Positions 1 through 12,590 are shown, counted from the stretch's first letter. The stretch is 64,000 bases of DNA from Viscum album (GCA_963277665.1 OY728152.1:1190414357-1190478356), one strand, 5' to 3'. Numbers and translations: made by a program. Notes: a model not told the origin generated them from the letters alone.

Positions 1-2849
1 TGGAAGTGTAGTGGGGTTAACCATGATACATGGGAGCACAATTCCTTAATAATACAATAATGACCTTATCTCTTTTTATTTTCGTGAACCTAATCCTTTC
101 TGAGGTCATTTTGATTTTATGATAGGGAGAATTATCTAATTCTTATAGATAGAATAAAGTGAAAAGCCACATTCATCATTTTATTTTTAGATTATGGGTT
201 ATCCAGAGTTCAGGAAAAGAGAGGTTGGTAAGCGGTGGAAGAATGAGGCCACTAACTACACAGTAAAGGGACACTGGCTAGCCAATGTAGTTTGGAAGAA
301 TAGATGCAGTTCATCAGGTTCCACCAGAAAACTATTGGAATTCCACTGGCTAACTGGAAGAGACATATATGTTGATTCTAATTTTTAGTACCAAAAAGTT
401 CACCATATGGTCATCAAAGGTCGAATGATGGACCATCGTCCCACTAGTGTATGTCCTTTATCTCACATGTGATGTCATGGGGCATGTGGTCAGGTAAAGG
501 CCTAAATTTATTTTGGCCTAAAATCTTAATTTAAATCCTATTATTTGAACAAATATAACCCAATTAGCCCCCATTAGTTTCATAGGATCCATGGTAATAA
601 TTTTGGATCTCTCCCTCTTCCCATTTATGTATATTCTTGGATATTGAAAGCATTAATATCATTTGATTGTAACTTGATGAGTTAGATCCATTCTAATATG
701 TTTTCCCTTGTTCTTAACAATTTTTTGGAGCCCTTATTATAATTTATCCATGTATATAGAATATATATATATATATATATATGGGGATAATTTATGTTGT
801 CTCCATTTTATATTGGTTCTCTAGGGTCTAATATCTTCCTCTCCCATCACTGGTCTTGGACGTAATGAGGTTTTCATTATTGTTGAGTTTAGTGTCTCTA
901 AAATACAGTTAATCCCTCAACATGATTTCATTATTATTATGCACTCCTTCTTCATTTTATTTATGTAATTAAGTGTTTGATATTCATGATTTATGTACCT
1001 AATCTATTGTGGAAATGGAATGTGTTTTCAAAATGAGTTTTCTTTGAAAATTAGATTTTATGGGCATGATGTGCCTAATAAAATGCCTCATAGGTGGTTT
1101 TGAATTGTAAATGGTTTTCAAACATATAAGGGGTGTTTCATCACTATAAAAAATATTTTATTAAATATTATCATGGTATTATTCAAAAATAATGATGGTA
1201 TATAGAACATTGGGAGACCTTAGGGTATGAGGGAAAACTAAGCATATATGAGCCTTAGTGGAGTAAGCATTCATTAGGGTAGGTGAATGTAATTATGTGA
1301 TTTCTAATGGTTATACTTACCAAGGGAGTGAGCTTCCTGAACTATAGGATTCACATAATTTGTCTACTTTTCCTTTATTTATCTCATTTTTTTATATAAT
1401 CATGTCATAGATCACCCTTTGGTGCTTTATGTATAAATTACATGCAGGTTTATTTGATACTCTTATTTTTTTCAAACTTAATATACATATTAGTGCATGA
1501 AAATCTATTTTATTCATCTACTTATAACTAATTGATATATTCCATGTCATTTTTTTATTATTAGTGTATTTAATGTTTTTAAAATAAATCCATGGGTTGA
1601 TTTTATAAGAAAAACATGATCTCTTTTGAAAAAAAAATTAAAATTTTTTATATAGAAGCTAGAGGATTCATGTATATTGACATTATATTTATTCTTTAGT
1701 GCTATACTTCTAATATTTAGTTCCCCCACCCTACTTCTTTCCTTTGTGAGTTTGAAGACTTCACAACATATAGGTCAAGGGAAGTGTTCCATATATAGGA
1801 TTAATCTCATGGATCGTGTTGATTTAAATGATTTTGAATTATTGAGATATATAGTCACATGGTGATGGACCCATGGTTGGATTCATGTTCCATCTTAATG
1901 GTCTTTTAGTTTTTTCATCTGGACTTTTTTATCCATTTCTTGGATGTTACCATTATGTTTTGGTTGATATTAAATAAGATATATTTTGGATATCTGTTTT
2001 GATGCTCTGATTTCTTCAATAAGATTATATTTTCTTTAGAGGGTGAAATCATTCCCACTATTCTCTATATGATAACCATGTACTTGTCTTTATCCCATGG
2101 TGATCAAGAATTTTTTTTGGCCCTTGTGGCAGACCAAGTCAGGTGATATTATTGGTTGAGTTGGGTTTTTCAATTACACAAACACTCCTTATACAATAAA
2201 AATTATTTCAAATTCCATTAAATCCTATGAAATGACACATTTATATCCTTAAACATTATATAATTCAAATATATAATTATACTCTTTGAATCAAGCTTTA
2301 AATCTCCATTTTATCATAAATAATTCTATATTTACATTAAAGGTTGTTAACTAGATCAAATTATGACATTAAGGAATTTTTTTATCGCTATAATTTTCTA
2401 CCTAAGGGGCCAACCTATTGTGCAAAGGGATCAACCAAATGAATGAACTAACCACAAGATCTATGATCAACCATACAAATAAGGAACAACCTCAAGAAGG
2501 AATTCATTGACTGTAAGAATGATAGTCTACATGGTTAGTGTTTCAACCACAAAAAGAAAGGGTTGAGAAAAATATAAAACCAATATACCATGAATAGATC
2601 GACCACATGACAAAGGGATAAACCAAATGGATAAAAGACTGATTGAAAAACCAAAAAAAATATACAAAAAAATAAATATTGCTTGATTAATCAATAAACT
2701 ACAACAATAAATGCCAACTAAGTGATGTAAGGATCAATCGTGAGTATATATTAATCAAACATGAATGGAACTAGATGAACACTTGAGGGGTCTAAGAGGA
2801 TTCACAAAGAAACATCAAAATTTAAAGGGTAAAAGTACCCAAGAATCAT
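1..2849. other. AT-rich flank, no gene recognised
   Basis: No coding region with family resemblance was seen on either strand. The short open frames here (for example 194-388 plus) have no recognisable motif. The stretch contains an AT dinucleotide run at 761-782. It is probably old, unrecognisable repeat DNA, but that is inference. Confidence 0.5.
761..782. repeat. (AT)11 microsatellite
   Basis: Eleven uninterrupted AT dinucleotides. Confidence 0.95.
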
Positions 2850-3399
2850 CCTGATACCTCAGGCCTTGGGAAAATACAAATAAAGAATTATATAAATCTA
2901 TTTCTATATAAGTGATTCCAATCAATCATTTTCCATCATCCTAATTTTCAATTAAAACCCATAGTAAGGGAAAATAGCATGAACTAACGCCCTAAGAGAT
3001 TCCTCTCAAAGATCACTCCACCTTAGGAAGAAAACCAAAACATTAGTAAAAAAATCCTATTAACATGAATCATCTATAACAAACCTACAAATGAAATATT
3101 AGTGGAGATAACCCTTAAGGGAAAGGTAGAAAAACAAGTAAACCAAAAAGAAAGAGAAACGATCACATAATATTAAATAAATTCCAAAAAATAAGTGAGA
3201 GATATTATTCACACTATAAAACCTTTTCTTCCCCTGGTGTTTTGAATAAATTCATATTAATAGTACACTGATGAATTTTATTATAATATAACTCCCAAAA
3301 TGGTAGGTGTCTCACCATGAACCTTAAAAATCACAAATGCACAAACATAATATATCCTATAATTTCTTGATCATCGGATCCATATAACCATCTATCTAT

Positions 3400-3900
3400 A
3401 GATAAATACTAGTGCTAAGGAATAATAGAGAGGTTAAGTCAAGCTGGATACCTCTCCACACCTTATATGTAAAATTAGGCTCATGATCAGAGATAATATT
3501 CATATGGATCTAATTAAGTCTCACAATTTCCCCCAGGTACATCCACTATAAAACCTCTATTGAGCATGATTTGTTGACAACTAATATGTGAGATGACATC
3601 ATTAGGATTTCCAAATTCACCCATATAACATCAAAACTACCCAAATACTTGGGTAAACTAATGAATAATTCATTTGATATGTACTCCCACTTCCACTGGG
3701 TACATCGAGTAGTCTAATCAAACCACCAGTAAGAATATGATTTTCCTTAAACTTCATGAAAACTAAAAATCAAGATAAAAATCTACAACTTACCATTTTA
3801 TAGGGCCAAAAAACTATCCTCTTAGAGAATGATACATTTTTTCAACCCTTGGTGTATCTATAAGAAAGAAATATGGAATTCATGTAGAACAACCACATAC
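3400..3900 (-). pseudogene. Element A integrase remnant
   Basis: The minus strand near 3900-3780 reads MYHSLRG then F-G-P-I-K-W, matching the integrase zinc-domain segment normally ending in WWPGMK. Weaker matches to the integrase core continue towards 3400. Many stops. Support is from order and position next to the RNase H remnant as much as from sequence. Confidence 0.5.
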
Positions 3901-4366
3901 ATCACTAAAGGACTTAATCTATTTCTCTAAAACAACACATGATGTTTTATAACCTCTGATGATCCATTATGAGAATCACAATAAACAACTCATTCATTCA
4001 AAACATCTACCTCATAATCACCATTTTTGGACTCAACCACTTGTTGTGATAAGGATGACTGTAGTTAAATCTAATAAATGAAACCTCTTCCATCAATATA
4101 TCTCATATTAAGGAGTAATATTTCAAACTCATACATCACACACCAAGAGTCTCTAGATTCACAAACAACACCAACACATGGATTTTTTGTTCAAGGCATC
4201 AACCACAACATTCCCTATACTTGGTGTAAAGTAAATATAAGAGTCATAGTCTTACATGAACTCCATACAATAACATTGGAACAAATTAACATCTCATTAT
4301 GATAGAATATACTTTAAACTTGTCTAATTTTTGAAGAAAATGAATCATTATCATAATAAGATAGTG

Positions 4367-4807
4367 TCACCACAACATGATGGAAAACACTACCATTGCA
4401 AGATCAGGAACATTGGTGGAATAGTTACATTTTTTAGGTTTTGAATATTGATATCCATTTGAGATAACTACCCTATGAAACATCAATAAGAAACCCAATC
4501 CATGATATGAAGTGTCATAGTAAACAATAAATGTAATTCCCTCGTCCAATCGATGAAGAAATAGAGCATATACCATCTTCTCCTTCAAATACTTGAAGGA
4601 TGCCATGATTTCTTCAATCATCATGACCACATGGTCCATTATATTCAACACATTCATGGATGTATCAATCATAGAGATTTTAGGTATAAACCTCCTATAG
4701 TAACCAATAATACCAAGGAATATGTGCACTTGGGCTACCCAAGAAACCAACACCTCAATATTTGAAGAATCTACAGATACCATACACATTGATTTGAAAT
4801 TCCCCAA
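4367..4807 (-). pseudogene. Element A RT connection and RNase H remnant
   Basis: A 146-codon open stretch. FLGIIGYYRRFI (near residue 32) is the conserved gypsy connection motif after RT. YYDTSYHGLGFLLM (near residue 95) corresponds to the first RNase H aspartate block, and NYSTNVPDLAMVVFS to the block carrying the catalytic glutamate, which is aspartate here. The frame starts and ends inside the original protein, so it is an accidental open piece of a dead polyprotein. Confidence 0.75.
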
Positions 4808-4869
4808 GAAAAATTCCTCATAATCCTAGAACTCACACATTAATACATGCCCAAATATATGGTGAAATA

Positions 4870-5400
4870 TTCATCTACTTAGGATCAGAAAACAAAATAA
4901 TTTTATCAATGAAAAATACCATGAACCACTCTCGAAACTCATGAGACACTAAATTCATCAATCCCACAGACATGTCTGGAGTATTCATAATTTTTAAAGG
5001 CATAATAATGAGCTCATAATAAAAATAAAGACAACTAAAAGTATTATTTATGATATACTTATACTTCACTCAATCCTACTTACATATAGAACATAGGTGA
5101 ATTTTTGATATCCAACTTGTTCCCATCAAATAAATAAATAAACCATCAAATCAAAGGATATTATATAGATTCATCACTATCACATAATTAAAATGGATAT
5201 AATCAATACACAACCATAGACTATAATATTTGAACATTACACATAGAAATAGATCTCCCCTTATAGAAACACTAGGATAAATGATTTTTCTCTAAAAGAT
5301 ATCTCTAGCCGTAAAATTTAGCTTCTATAACTCATAACGGGCCATCGGATATGCTGATATCAATATCGAAGAAACACCCAATTATAGCTCTATTACAAAC
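4870..5400 (-). pseudogene. Element A reverse transcriptase remnant
   Basis: The minus strand shows the RT fingers region with stops, then a segment matching the conserved 'LFD..' block, then 5069-4875, where MNLVSHEFREWFMVFFIDK resembles the gypsy block that ends in the catalytic FIDD. Here the second aspartate is lysine (FIDK), so the active site is lost. Several in-frame stops and at least one shift separate the blocks. Confidence 0.6.
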
Positions 5401-5559
5401 TTGATCTCCGAATGAGGGGTTATCAGCTAAACTTATTTAGGAAATAAATCAAGTTACATATCTTCCACCATGAAAAAAACAAACATATGACCCAACATAA
5501 AACTCAACCCCATCCCTAGCATCAATTAAGATAATGTATCTACATGCCTCTAATCTATC

Positions 5560-5720
5560 TATGGGTGTCAATTACTATTCATAACCACATATTTTCCATT
5601 AGAATCATAGAATATGACTCTTCTGATGACACAATCCACAATATCCTACACTGAGTAAATCCATTCCATATCAGGAATGATGTTAAATAGTTGAATGCAT
5701 AATCATAATATGTCTCCACA
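5560..5720 (-). pseudogene. Element A protease remnant (C-terminal part)
   Basis: The minus-strand translation contains a short match to the end of gypsy aspartic proteases: a decayed version of the 'ILGMDWL' strand (read here as IIPDMEWI), followed by a segment resembling the usual 'DC..K.V.F' stretch. The catalytic D-T/S-G was not found, and stops flank the match. Too little remains for any activity. Confidence 0.45.
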
Positions 5721-5850
5721 TGAGCAGTTTTACCCTAACACTAACTCATAGTCTCTACATACATCTAATATGCTAGATTAACCTCAAACTAGTGTGTTCA
5801 ATTACTAGAGCATAAAAATTTCTTCACCCTATGTCTTAAATAAAGGACTA

Positions 5851-6203
5851 AAGAAGGAGAAACAAAAGATGGTGTCTTATGAATGAAACAAAAAATAAAC
5901 CCATATATAAATTTTTTTGTGTGGGTTACCTAGACCCAAATATTGTATATAATTTTTATTACCATTACATTTATAAAATTTTATGAATATATGTAATTAT
6001 CTTACCTGAATAGTGTTGAAAATTTTGTGTCCACTATAATTTTGGTAATTTCTAAAGATTACGTGGTGTATGAAAAGGTTATAGAAGTTCCTTGGATATA
6101 ATGAGAACTTGGAGATATCATGATAGTAACCTTAAATATATGTCCTATGGTCTAGATAAATCATACTAACTAGAAAAAGGTGGTGCTTGACCATCAGGTG
6201 ATT
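5851..6203. other. Intergenic stretch, nothing recognised
   Basis: AT-rich sequence between relic A and the 3' LTR of element B. No motif or open frame of interest seen. Confidence 0.5.
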
Positions 6204-6208
6204 AGGGA
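6204..6208. repeat. Target-site duplication of element B (left)
   Basis: AGGGA directly before the LTR terminus at 6209. The identical five bases follow the other end of the element at 62274-62278. Confidence 0.85.
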
Positions 6209-7229
6209 TGTAACATCCCCCAATCTAGAACTTTCTCACATAGCCAGAAAGGGTTGGTTAAGAGACCTCAAGCATGCCTCCCCATACGCGAGAGGATGCT
6301 GGCTAGTAGTGGGGGTGTGATAATTATAGTGGGGAGACTAAACCCCATGGATTCATAGTTAACAACATAGTAAAAAATATCAAATAAAAATAAATAAATA
6401 TCATAGTGTGGAAATAATGGAAATAATATAATACAGTAGAAACCAACAATAAAATCCAATTAAACAATACAAATAATTCTAAAGTAATGGTGTAATGAGA
6501 TGATGGAATGTAACTAAATTTCATGGTATAAACAATACAAGTAAAAGAATAGAAAACTCAAATAAAGTCTCAACAGTCCCCAGTCCCAAACCCCATGTCA
6601 ATCCCACCTCCAAACTTCCTCTCATCCAATAAACACAATCAACAATGAGGTCTTAATCCCTTGTCCAAACCTGCATCCACCAAATCTTCTCGTGTACCAA
6701 ATTGTGTCCTAAATAGGGTGTGAGTATAACTCAGTAGGTCAAAACCACCATGTATAAACAAACCAGTCAGATAATAAGTGTATGCAATTATGTAATGGAA
6801 AAGTGTATTATTTAATTAAAAAATTAATAAAATCCAATGAAAACCTGCATTGGATCCATTCCAGAATATCTCTGAGCATGTTTCATGACCATGAACAACT
6901 ATATAACCATGGTTAAATAACTTTCTTCAGTTTCATGCCTTAATATCTCTGAGCATGTCTCGCAATCATTCCAATAATAACCCTAAAAGTAGAATATTCA
7001 AAATAATTAGGGTTAACCTCTATAATCATTACAGCATCTGCGTCAAATCTCTATAATCATTATATAATGGGACTAGGTTGAGCCTTCTTAATATAATTAT
7101 TATAGTATCTAGGTCAAATCCCTATAAGAATTATTGTATGGGATTGCACCTAGCCTACTCTATATAATCATTATAGCATATAAGTGTGCATGTTCCTGGG
7201 ACTTTCTTGATATATAATCATTTCAGCAA

Positions 7230-7246
7230 GGATCACAAGACATGTA
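7230..7246. repeat. 17-bp target duplication of SINE composite (left)
   Basis: GGATCACAAGACATGTA, repeated exactly at 11323-11339. The same sequence occurs only once, uninterrupted, in the other LTR of B (61025-61041), which serves as the empty site. Confidence 0.93.
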
Positions 7247-7617
7247 TTTTTTTAGAAATGGAATTCCCATGTATGGCCTTTTCAAACCCTCCACACATGA
7301 GAACCCCCCCTCCCCCACGAAGAGGTCACTGGCCGGAGGTAGAGCCCCAACCAGGGAATAATATGTTTCCATCCGAGATGGTAGAGTGTCCTAGAGGGTA
7401 ACGGCTTGATTGGAGATGGTTCTTCAAAGAAATCTGTCAGCACAGTGGGCCACGCCTCATTTTGACCTTCCAATAGAGACTGGGTGACCTAGCAAGACGG
7501 GTGGATCTTGGGGGAGAGGCTCGTCCCGAAAGTGGACTCCCAAGATTCAAACCCTCAACCTCCCAAAGAATAGTGTGTTTTGTCCACTCACCTTCACCAC
7601 CACGCCACCACCAAAGT
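7247..7617 (-). mobile_element. SINE (family 2), A-tailed end of the composite
   Basis: Minus strand starts near 7617 with CCACTTTGGTGGTGGCGTGG, holds an A-box-like TGGCGTGGTGGT and a B-box-like GGGTTTGAATC about 60 bases further on, and ends in poly-A at the target duplication. The start closely matches the small SINE at 56696-56830, so both probably belong to one family. About 370 bp long. Internal coordinates are approximate. Confidence 0.65.
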
Positions 7618-10600
7618 GGAAAACGTACACTGGTTTTTTATTCACAAGGGGGTTACAATGTATAGGTGGGTCGTCACCCACCACCAAGTTCCTTTATGTA
7701 CTTCCCCAGCTATAGGGAAAAGTGTAACGACACTGTTGGATTTTATGATAGTTCCACATGGGGTAAAGGGGCCCAAGAGAGGTTATAATGGCATATAGTG
7801 TGTGTTATCTTGTGAGGAATCAAACCCGAAACCTCGAGGTCAAGACGCCACCACCAGTAACCAACTCACCCATGCCCCACATGCAAAATTACATTGGGTT
7901 TTTAGGCCCAAGGGGGTTACAAGGTATAGGTGGGCCATCACCCACAACCAAGGGCCTTTATGTACTTCCCCATCCATAAACCCATGTGTAATGGAACCAT
8001 GGGATTTCAGGCTAGTTCCGCACAGGGTAAAGGGGAACATGAGAGGTTATAATGGCATATAATGTGTGTTTCCTTGTGAGGACTTGAACCCGGAACCTCA
8101 GGGTCAGGATTCCACCTCCAGTAACCAACTCACCCATGCCATGTGGGATAGTAAACTAGGTTTTTAGGCCCAAGGAGGTTACAAGGTATAGGTGGGTTGT
8201 CACCCACCACCAAGCGCCTTTATGTACATCCTCAATTGTAGGCCCAAGTGTAATGTCACCATGGGATTTCAGGCCAGTTCTGCATGGGGTAGAGATTCCC
8301 ACGAGAGGTTATAATGGCATATATTGCGTTTTCCCTTGCGAGGACTTGAAATTGGAACCTCAGGGTCAGGACGCCACTGCCAGTAACCAACTCCCCCATG
8401 CCCAGCGGGTGAAAAGTACACTGGGTTTTTAGGCCCAATGGGGTTACAAGGTATAGGTGGGTTGTCACCCACCCCTAAGTACCTTTATGCACTTCACCAT
8501 CCCTAGGCCCAAGTGAAACAGTGCCATGGGATTTTAGGAAAATTTCACACGGGGTAGAGGGGACTATGAGAGTTTATAATGGCATTTAGTGTGTATTTCC
8601 TTGTGAGGACTCGAACATAAAACCTTGGGGTTAGGATGCCAGTTCTAGTAACCAACTCACATGGGCCCTACGGGCGAAAAGTAAACTGGATTTTTAGGCC
8701 CAAGGGTATTACAAGGTATAGATGGGGCATTACCCACCCCCAAGTGCCTTTATGTACTTCCCCAGCCATAGGACCAAGTGTAACGGCAACATGGGATTTC
8801 ATGCCAGTTATGCACGAGGTAGAGAGGCCCATGAGAGGTTATAATGGCATATAGTGTGCATTTCCTTGCAAGGAATCGAACCCGGAACTTTGGGATCATG
8901 ACACCACCACCAGTAACCAACTCACCTGTGCCCTAGAGGCAAAAAAGTACACTGGGTTTTTAGGCCTGAGGGGGTCACAAGGTATAGTTGGGCCTTCACC
9001 CACCACCGAGTTCCTTTATGTACTTCCCCAGCTGTAGGCCCAAGTGTAACGACACCATGGTCTTTCGATAAAGTTTTGGATGGGGCATAGGGGCCCACGA
9101 GAGGTTATAATGGCATATAGTGTGTGTTGCCTTGCGAGGACTCGAACTCGAAACCTTGGGTTCAAGATGCCATCACCAGTAACCAACTCACCTATGCCCC
9201 GTGGGCAAAAGTACACTGGGTTTTTAGGCCCAAGGGGGTTACAAGGTATAGGTGGGCCGTCACACACCACCAAGTGCCTTTATGTACTTCCCCAATTGTA
9301 GGCCCAAGTGTAATGGCACCATTGGATTTCAGGCCAGTTATGCACGGGGTAGAGGGGCCCAAGAGAGGTTATAATGGCATATAGTGCACGTTTCCTTATG
9401 ATTAATCGAACCTGGAACCTCAGGGTCAGGACGCCACCGCCATTAACCAGCTCACCCATACCCTGCGGGCAAAAGTACACTAGGTTTTTAGGCCCAAAGG
9501 GGGTTATAAGGTATAGGTGGGTCATCACCCACCACCAAGCGCCTTTATGTACTTCCCTAACCATAGTACCAAGTGTAACGGCACTATGGGCTTTCAAGAT
9601 AGTTCAGAATGGGGTAGAGGGGCCCACGAGAGGTTATAATGGCATATAGTAGGAGTTTCCTTGTGAGGACTCAAACTCGGAACCTCGGGGTCAGGACACC
9701 ATTGCTAGTAATCAACTCACCCATTCCCTATGGGCTAGTACACTAGATTTTTAGGCCTAAGGGGGTTACAAGGTATAGGTGTTCCATCACCCACCACAAA
9801 GTGCATTTATGTACTTCCCTAGCCGTAGGCCCAAGTGTAATGGCACCATGGGCTTTCAGGCCAGTTCTGTATGAGGTAGAGGGTCCCACAAGAGGTTATA
9901 ATGGCATATAGTGCGTGTTACCTTGTGAGGAATCGAACCCAGAACCTCGGGGTCAGGATAACACTACCAGTAACCAACTCACCCATGCCTCTTAGGCGAA
10001 AAGTACATTGGGTTTTTAGGCCCAAGGGGGTTACAAGGTATAGGTGGGTCGTCACCCACCACCAAGTGCCTTTATGTACTTCCCTAGTCGTAGGCCCAAT
10101 TGTAACGGCGCCATGGGCTTTCAATACAGTTTTTCATGGGTTATAGGGGCCCAAGAGAGGTTATAATGGCATATAATTTGTGTTTCTTTGAAATAACTCA
10201 AACCAGGAACCTCGATGTTAGGACCTCGCCTCTAGTAACAAACTCACCCATGTATCGTGGGAAAAATTTACACTGGGATTTTAGGCCCAAGGGGGTTACA
10301 AGGTATAGGTGGGCCGTCACCCACCACCTAGTGCCTTTATGTAGTTCCCCAGCCGTAGGCCCAAGTTTAATGGCACCATGGGCTTTCAGGTCAGTTTTTC
10401 ATGGGGTAGAGGGGCCCACAATAGGTTATAATGGCATATAGTAAGTGTTTCCTTGTGAGGACTTGAACCCAGAACCTTGGGGTCAGGATGCCACTGCTAG
10501 TAACCAACTCACCCGTGCCCCGTGTGCAAAAAAGTACACTGGGTTTTTAGGCCCAAGGTGGTTACAAGGTATAGGTGGGTCATCACCCACCACCAAGTGC

Positions 10601-11322
10601 CTTTATGTACTTCCCCAGCTGTAGGACCAATTCTAACGACACTATGGGATTTCAGGCTAGTTATGCATAGGGTAGAGGGGCCAATGAGAGGTTAAAATGG
10701 CATATATTGTGTGTTGCCTTGCGATGACTCAAACTCAGAACCTTGGGGTCTGGATGCAACTTCTAGTAACCAACTCACCAGTGCACCTCGGGGAAAAGTA
10801 CACTGGGTTTTTAGGCCCAAGGGGGTTACAAGGTATAGGTGGTCCTTCATCCACCACCAAGCGTCTTTATGTACTTCCCCTACCATAGGCCCAAGTGTAA
10901 TGACACCATGGGATTTCAGGCTAGTTCCACATGGGGTAGAGGGGGCCCATGAGAGGTTATAATGGCATATAGTGCACGTTGCCTTATGAGGACTCGAACC
11001 CGGAACCTCGAGGTTAGGACGCCAGTGCTAGTAACTAACTCAACTGTGCCCCATGGGCAATAGTACACTAGGTTTTTTGGCCCAAGGGGTTACAAGGTAT
11101 AGGTGGGTCGTCACCCACCACCAGGAACCTTTATGTATTTCCCTAGTCGTAGGCCTAAGTGTAACGACACCATGGGATTTTAGGCCAGTTCTGCACTGGG
11201 TAGAGGGTCCCAAGAGAGGTTATTATGGCCTATAGTGCATGTTTCCTTATGAGGACTCTAACCCAGAACCTCAGGGTTAGGACGCCACTGCTAGTAACCA
11301 ACTCACCCATGCCCCATGGGCT
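7618..11322 (-). repeat. 14 x 265-bp tandem array of tRNA-derived SINE units
   Basis: The marker TATAGGTGG (or a near variant) recurs near 7661, 7925, 8187, 8452, 8717, 8983, 9247, 9512, 9774, 10039, 10304, 10570, 10834 and 11098, a period of 262-266 bp. On the minus strand each unit has an A-box-like TGGGTGAGTTGG and, about 46 bases later, a B-box-like GGTTCGAGTCC (best copies), then ends with TTTT before the next head. These are internal RNA polymerase III promoter boxes in tRNA spacing with a terminator-like end. Units differ by scattered substitutions and small indels. Confidence 0.9.
7665..7682. other. Conserved hairpin in array units (first copy)
   Basis: GGTGGGT-CGTC-ACCCACC, 7-bp arms with a 4-base loop. 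The same hairpin, sometimes with one mismatch, recurs in most of the 14 units, just inside the TATAGG marker. Confidence 0.7.
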
Positions 11323-11339
11323 GGATCACAAGACATGTA
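11323..11339. repeat. 17-bp target duplication of SINE composite (right)
   Basis: GGATCACAAGACATGTA, identical to 7230-7246. Confidence 0.93.
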
Positions 11340-12575
11340 CTAACATCAAGTATATCACAATATCACATCATAATTCTCAATGGTTAATTATGTAAATTTC
11401 CATTTTTATTATAATTACCTCTTTCATTCTTATTATAATTGATCAATAGTCAAATCAATAACAAATAATCCATAACATAGGGATTCTATATTGATAAATC
11501 ACCTAAAGTCTCACATCATGCTAAACAAACTTTAGACCATTTTCCAATTCAATTATGTTAAAGGTTCTCTCACCCAATGGGTACCCATAATCCAGGTCAA
11601 TAACCAATTGAAGCCAATAAATTCCAAGGAATAATCTCATTCATTATTTAATTAATTTAGACACACATTACATTAGAAAAATCACAATATTTCATATACT
11701 AAGTAATTTTTTAAACTATAGGGTTAAGATTTAGACCCACTAACTTTAACCAGAGAAGAATGCAATGCTTCCAATGGTAAATTTCCACAAGGAAAAAGGT
11801 GAAGATGATGTCCAAGAGGATCCTTGATCAAACTGATCAAGATAAAAAAAAATTCTTAAATTCAATGTATTAGACTGAAATGGTTAGAGAAACAATGGAG
11901 AGAAGGGAAAAACATAACCAAAAAAACTTACCAGAGATTAATCGCATTTTTGGAACATCTAAAAGGTAGGTTGGCACTCCAAAATCACTTGGAGGATGCC
12001 CTAGAGTCAAGAAGATAATACTATAGTGAGATGAACAGAAAAATTATCCGTATTTCATACTTTAAAATATAAGTTCAGGGAATTAAATGATGTTTAATAT
12101 AGTTACACATCATGTAACTCTTTTTAATGGGATATTATAAAAAAATGTCACCTCAACTGAAAATATTAAAATTATCCCAAACATTACATGATGTGTAATC
12201 CACTTACACGATGTTTAAATATTCTATAGATGGTTTTTTATCCAATTTCCCTATTAAAAAACCCATGCACCCTTTTAGGATTCTCAACATACCAAGAACT
12301 CATGGTAACACTTGAACCAATTATTCCTAGACACCATTAATTCAAACAAACATACATCACTGAAATTTAATTCATTTCCCCAACAACAGCTCACTATAAG
12401 GATCCTCTCTGGTTTTCTCAAGTTTCCTCCCAACCCAAGATTATGATTATTCAAATTAAATACATTCACAAAGAAAACATAACCACCATGGTTGAAAGAT
12501 GAGAAAAAACTCAAAAGAAATAAGTTTAATGAAAAACTCAGAGAGAGAATCTCCTAGGAAAAGAGGTGTCTTACA

Positions 12576-12590
12576 ACCTCACCACCAAAT
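12576..12590 (-). other. Polypurine tract of element B (probable)
   Basis: The minus strand reads TTTGGTGGTGAGG immediately before the LTR start TGTAAGAC, the position where a gypsy element primes plus-strand DNA synthesis. Confidence 0.5.

Larger units (their letters stand above)
2850..5850 (-). mobile_element. Element A: decayed Ty3-gypsy relic
   Basis: Reading the minus strand, weak but ordered similarity to gypsy pol is visible: protease tail (about 5720-5560), reverse transcriptase (about 5400-4870), RT connection and RNase H (4807-4367) and integrase (about 3900-3400). This is the standard Ty3-gypsy order with integrase last. All frames carry many stops and shifts. No LTRs, primer site or target duplication could be assigned, so both ends are approximate. 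It lies outside element B and looks at least as decayed. Confidence 0.7.
7247..11322 (-). mobile_element. Composite SINE insertion with tandem array
   Basis: A 4.08-kb insertion between the two 17-bp duplications. On the minus strand it begins at 11322 with a tRNA-like head, passes through 14 head-to-tail 265-bp units, then a second, different SINE (7617-7247), and ends in a run of A (plus-strand T run at 7247-7253) against the duplication. An A-tail at one end, a tRNA-like head at the other and a long variable duplication are the marks of LINE-machinery retroposition. No protein is encoded. Confidence 0.85.
6209..12575 (-). repeat. Element B 3' LTR, interrupted by SINE composite
   Basis: Plus strand runs TGTAACATCC...GTCTTACA; the minus strand therefore starts TGTAAGAC and ends GGATGTTACA, the usual gypsy LTR termini. 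About 2.27 kb remains after removing the insertion and one copy of its duplication. Sequence on both sides of the insertion aligns by eye with the second LTR at 48857-49832 and 60973-62273. Confidence 0.88.

Noticed and set aside
194..388. 64-codon frame with several Trp residues
   Set aside because: No recognised motif, no promoter context and isolated; could not be supported as a gene.
7580..11235. Series of 60-105-codon open frames on both strands, several ending in the same GYNGI peptide
   Set aside because: They recur with the 265-bp repeat, change frame from unit to unit (265 is not a multiple of three) and have no consistent start. They are a by-product of the SINE array.
7800..11270. 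Tandem tRNA genes
   Set aside because: Only A-box and B-box-like segments are tRNA-like; no acceptor stem pairing or full cloverleaf could be drawn, and the units are 265 bp. SINE units fit better.
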